A DNA stretch of 14,937 bases from Actinomycetota bacterium (GTDB taxonomy: Bacteria > Actinomycetota > Aquicultoria > Aquicultorales > Aquicultoraceae): positions 1-14,937 of the forward strand of contig JASEIR010000010.1 in the NCBI GenBank assembly GCA_030017355.1, read 5' to 3'. Numbering within the stretch: the stretch's first letter is position 1; the number at the start of each line of letters is the position of its first letter. The notes below the pieces were generated by a model that searched no databases, had not been told where the DNA came from, and saw nothing but the letters and a program-made list of their open reading frames with translations. The position numbers and the translations under genes are program-made. Positions 14,277 through 14,937 of this stretch are shown piece by piece.

Positions 14277-14317
14277 CTTAAAAGTTTTAATTGCTTATAT
14301 CTTTTTTAGCATCTTGT

Positions 14318-14602
14318 TTAAGCTATTTCTTCCGCTTTCTCAGATACCTCCTTAGCTCTTCTTCTTGCCATCTCCCTTACGCTTGACACCATACCTGATG
14401 CACGATCGCTCATTCTATGGCGAGTTTCATGACCACTAGCTGGAGCGAATAATATGCCAGTCAATAAACCAAGTGTAAATCCAGATACTGCCGTGATTGC
14501 AAATGTTAAAATGTTTCTCTCTCGCGCCTCTTGTAAAAGTCTTGCAGCGCGCTCTTCCAACTGCTCGCTAGTTGCTCGAAGAGCCTTTGCGCGCACCGCC
14601 AT
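14318..14602 (-). CDS. YtxH-like small membrane protein
   Basis: The 94 residues have a charged, helical N-terminus (about 1-29, rich in Glu/Arg/Ala), one membrane segment (about 31-53, ILTFAITAVSGFTLGLLTGILF), then FAPASGHETRHRM and a charged helical tail. The glycine-rich membrane helix followed by LFAPxSGxExR is the hallmark of the YtxH/general-stress family. Family members are linked to stress responses, but the molecular role is unknown. The start ATG has AAAGGGGG upstream. It converges on the UPF0210 gene with a 41-base gap and no clear terminator, and lies 79 bases downstream of the gltA-like gene on the same strand. Confidence 0.82.
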   Translation of the reverse strand: MAVRAKALRATSEQLEERAARLLQEARERNILTFAITAVSGFTLGLLTGILFAPASGHETRHRMSDRASGMVSSVREMARRRAKEVSEKAEEIA

Positions 14603-14681
14603 GTATGCTGCCCCCTTTCATTTTTATACGATACTCTCTATTTCCCCTAAAGGAGCAACATAAACGGGATGAAAGATGAAT

Positions 14682-14937
14682 TTAAGCTTTAACCTTGCTC
14701 ATCAAGTATTCATGTATTGCATTTGCAGCCTTGCGGCCTGCTCCAGCTGCCAATATAACAGTTGCAGCACCCGTGACAATATCGCCACCAGCATATACGC
14801 CTGGTTTTGAGGTTTTACCAGTTTCATCTGCCACGATATACCCACGCTTTGTAAGCTCAAGCCCTGGTGTTGACTCAGGAATGATCGGGTTTGAGCCTGT
14901 TCCTATTGCTATAACAACTGTATCAACATGGATTACA
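14682..14937 (-). CDS. gltA: GltA/NfnB-type NAD(P)H-dependent flavoprotein oxidoreductase, C-terminal part
   Basis: Only the last 84 codons lie in the window; the gene runs off the right edge. The translated end shows DTVVIAIGTGSNPIIPE, GYIVADETGKTSKPGVYAGGD, and IVTGAATVILAAGAGRKAA before a TAA at 14682-14684. This is the signature of the FAD/NADPH-binding glutamate synthase small-subunit family (GltA, GltD, SudA, NfnB). The VYAGGDIVTGAATVI block is especially typical. Whether it makes glutamate or serves as the NfnB subunit of the electron-bifurcating ferredoxin:NADP transhydrogenase cannot be told without the upstream gene. Either role would use the same NADPH pool as the hydrogenase. Confidence 0.88.
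   Translation of the reverse strand, partial: VIHVDTVVIAIGTGSNPIIPESTPGLELTKRGYIVADETGKTSKPGVYAGGDIVTGAATVILAAGAGRKAANAIHEYLMSKVKA

Noticed and set aside
14277..14317. Terminator between the UPF0210 and YtxH-like genes
   Set aside because: Only a weak TAGC/GCTA pairing with an 11-base loop is seen, partly inside the YtxH-like gene, and without a proper T-tract.

Overview
This is a bacterial window of moderate GC, with mostly compact minus-strand operons. It probably comes from an anaerobe with a Gram-positive-type wall. Four things suggest this: a cytoplasmic [NiFe] hydrogenase of the sulfhydrogenase type (group 3b), a RipA/PcsB-like NlpC/P60 wall hydrolase, a CwlM-like protein, and the ACT/UPF0210 gene pair common in Firmicutes, Actinobacteria and archaea. 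An uncultured actinobacterial or clostridial-type lineage would fit, but the sequence does not settle the taxon.

Layout. Positions 1-105 hold tandem GC-rich palindromic repeat units. Positions 222-5401 (minus strand) form one operon, read in the order tandem-GAF protein, then hydrogenase beta, gamma, delta and alpha subunits, with overlapping or nearly touching genes. Just upstream on the same strand is tRNA-Pro(CGG). Positions 5783-6916 (plus) encode a GT4 glycosyltransferase. It converges on a minus-strand group: a site-2 protease with two CBS domains, a PilT-like ATPase, a YjbQ/UPF0047 protein and a secreted coiled-coil NlpC/P60 hydrolase, which has its own promoter candidate. Next is a minus-strand gene with two peptidoglycan-binding domains and an amidase-3 fold (CwlM architecture). 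Its active-site residues look lost.

Positions 12068-12627 are about 560 bases without a gene. They hold two minus-strand promoter candidates, a candidate structured RNA, a second large inverted repeat, and a G-tract motif in the predicted leader of the CwlM-like gene. The ACT-domain/UPF0210 pair follows on the plus strand. It converges on a YtxH-like small membrane protein and the 3' end of a GltA/NfnB-type flavoprotein oxidoreductase, both on the minus strand.

How the genes work together. The beta and gamma subunits carry electrons between NAD(P)(H) and the delta/alpha Ni-Fe module, so the operon should reversibly couple NAD(P)H to H2 in the cytoplasm. The GAF protein is translated first and may be a ligand or redox sensor for it. 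The middle of the window is mainly envelope biology: wall hydrolysis, a pseudo-amidase regulator, membrane proteolysis and type IV pilus retraction.

The observations most worth checking are: (1) a hydrogenase large subunit that ends exactly at its last active-site-region His, with no peptide for a maturation protease to remove; (2) the apparently dead, CwlM-like amidase; (3) the structured RNA candidate, with two competing 5' strands and a promoter pointing into it; and (4) the two-GAF, output-less protein leading the hydrogenase operon.
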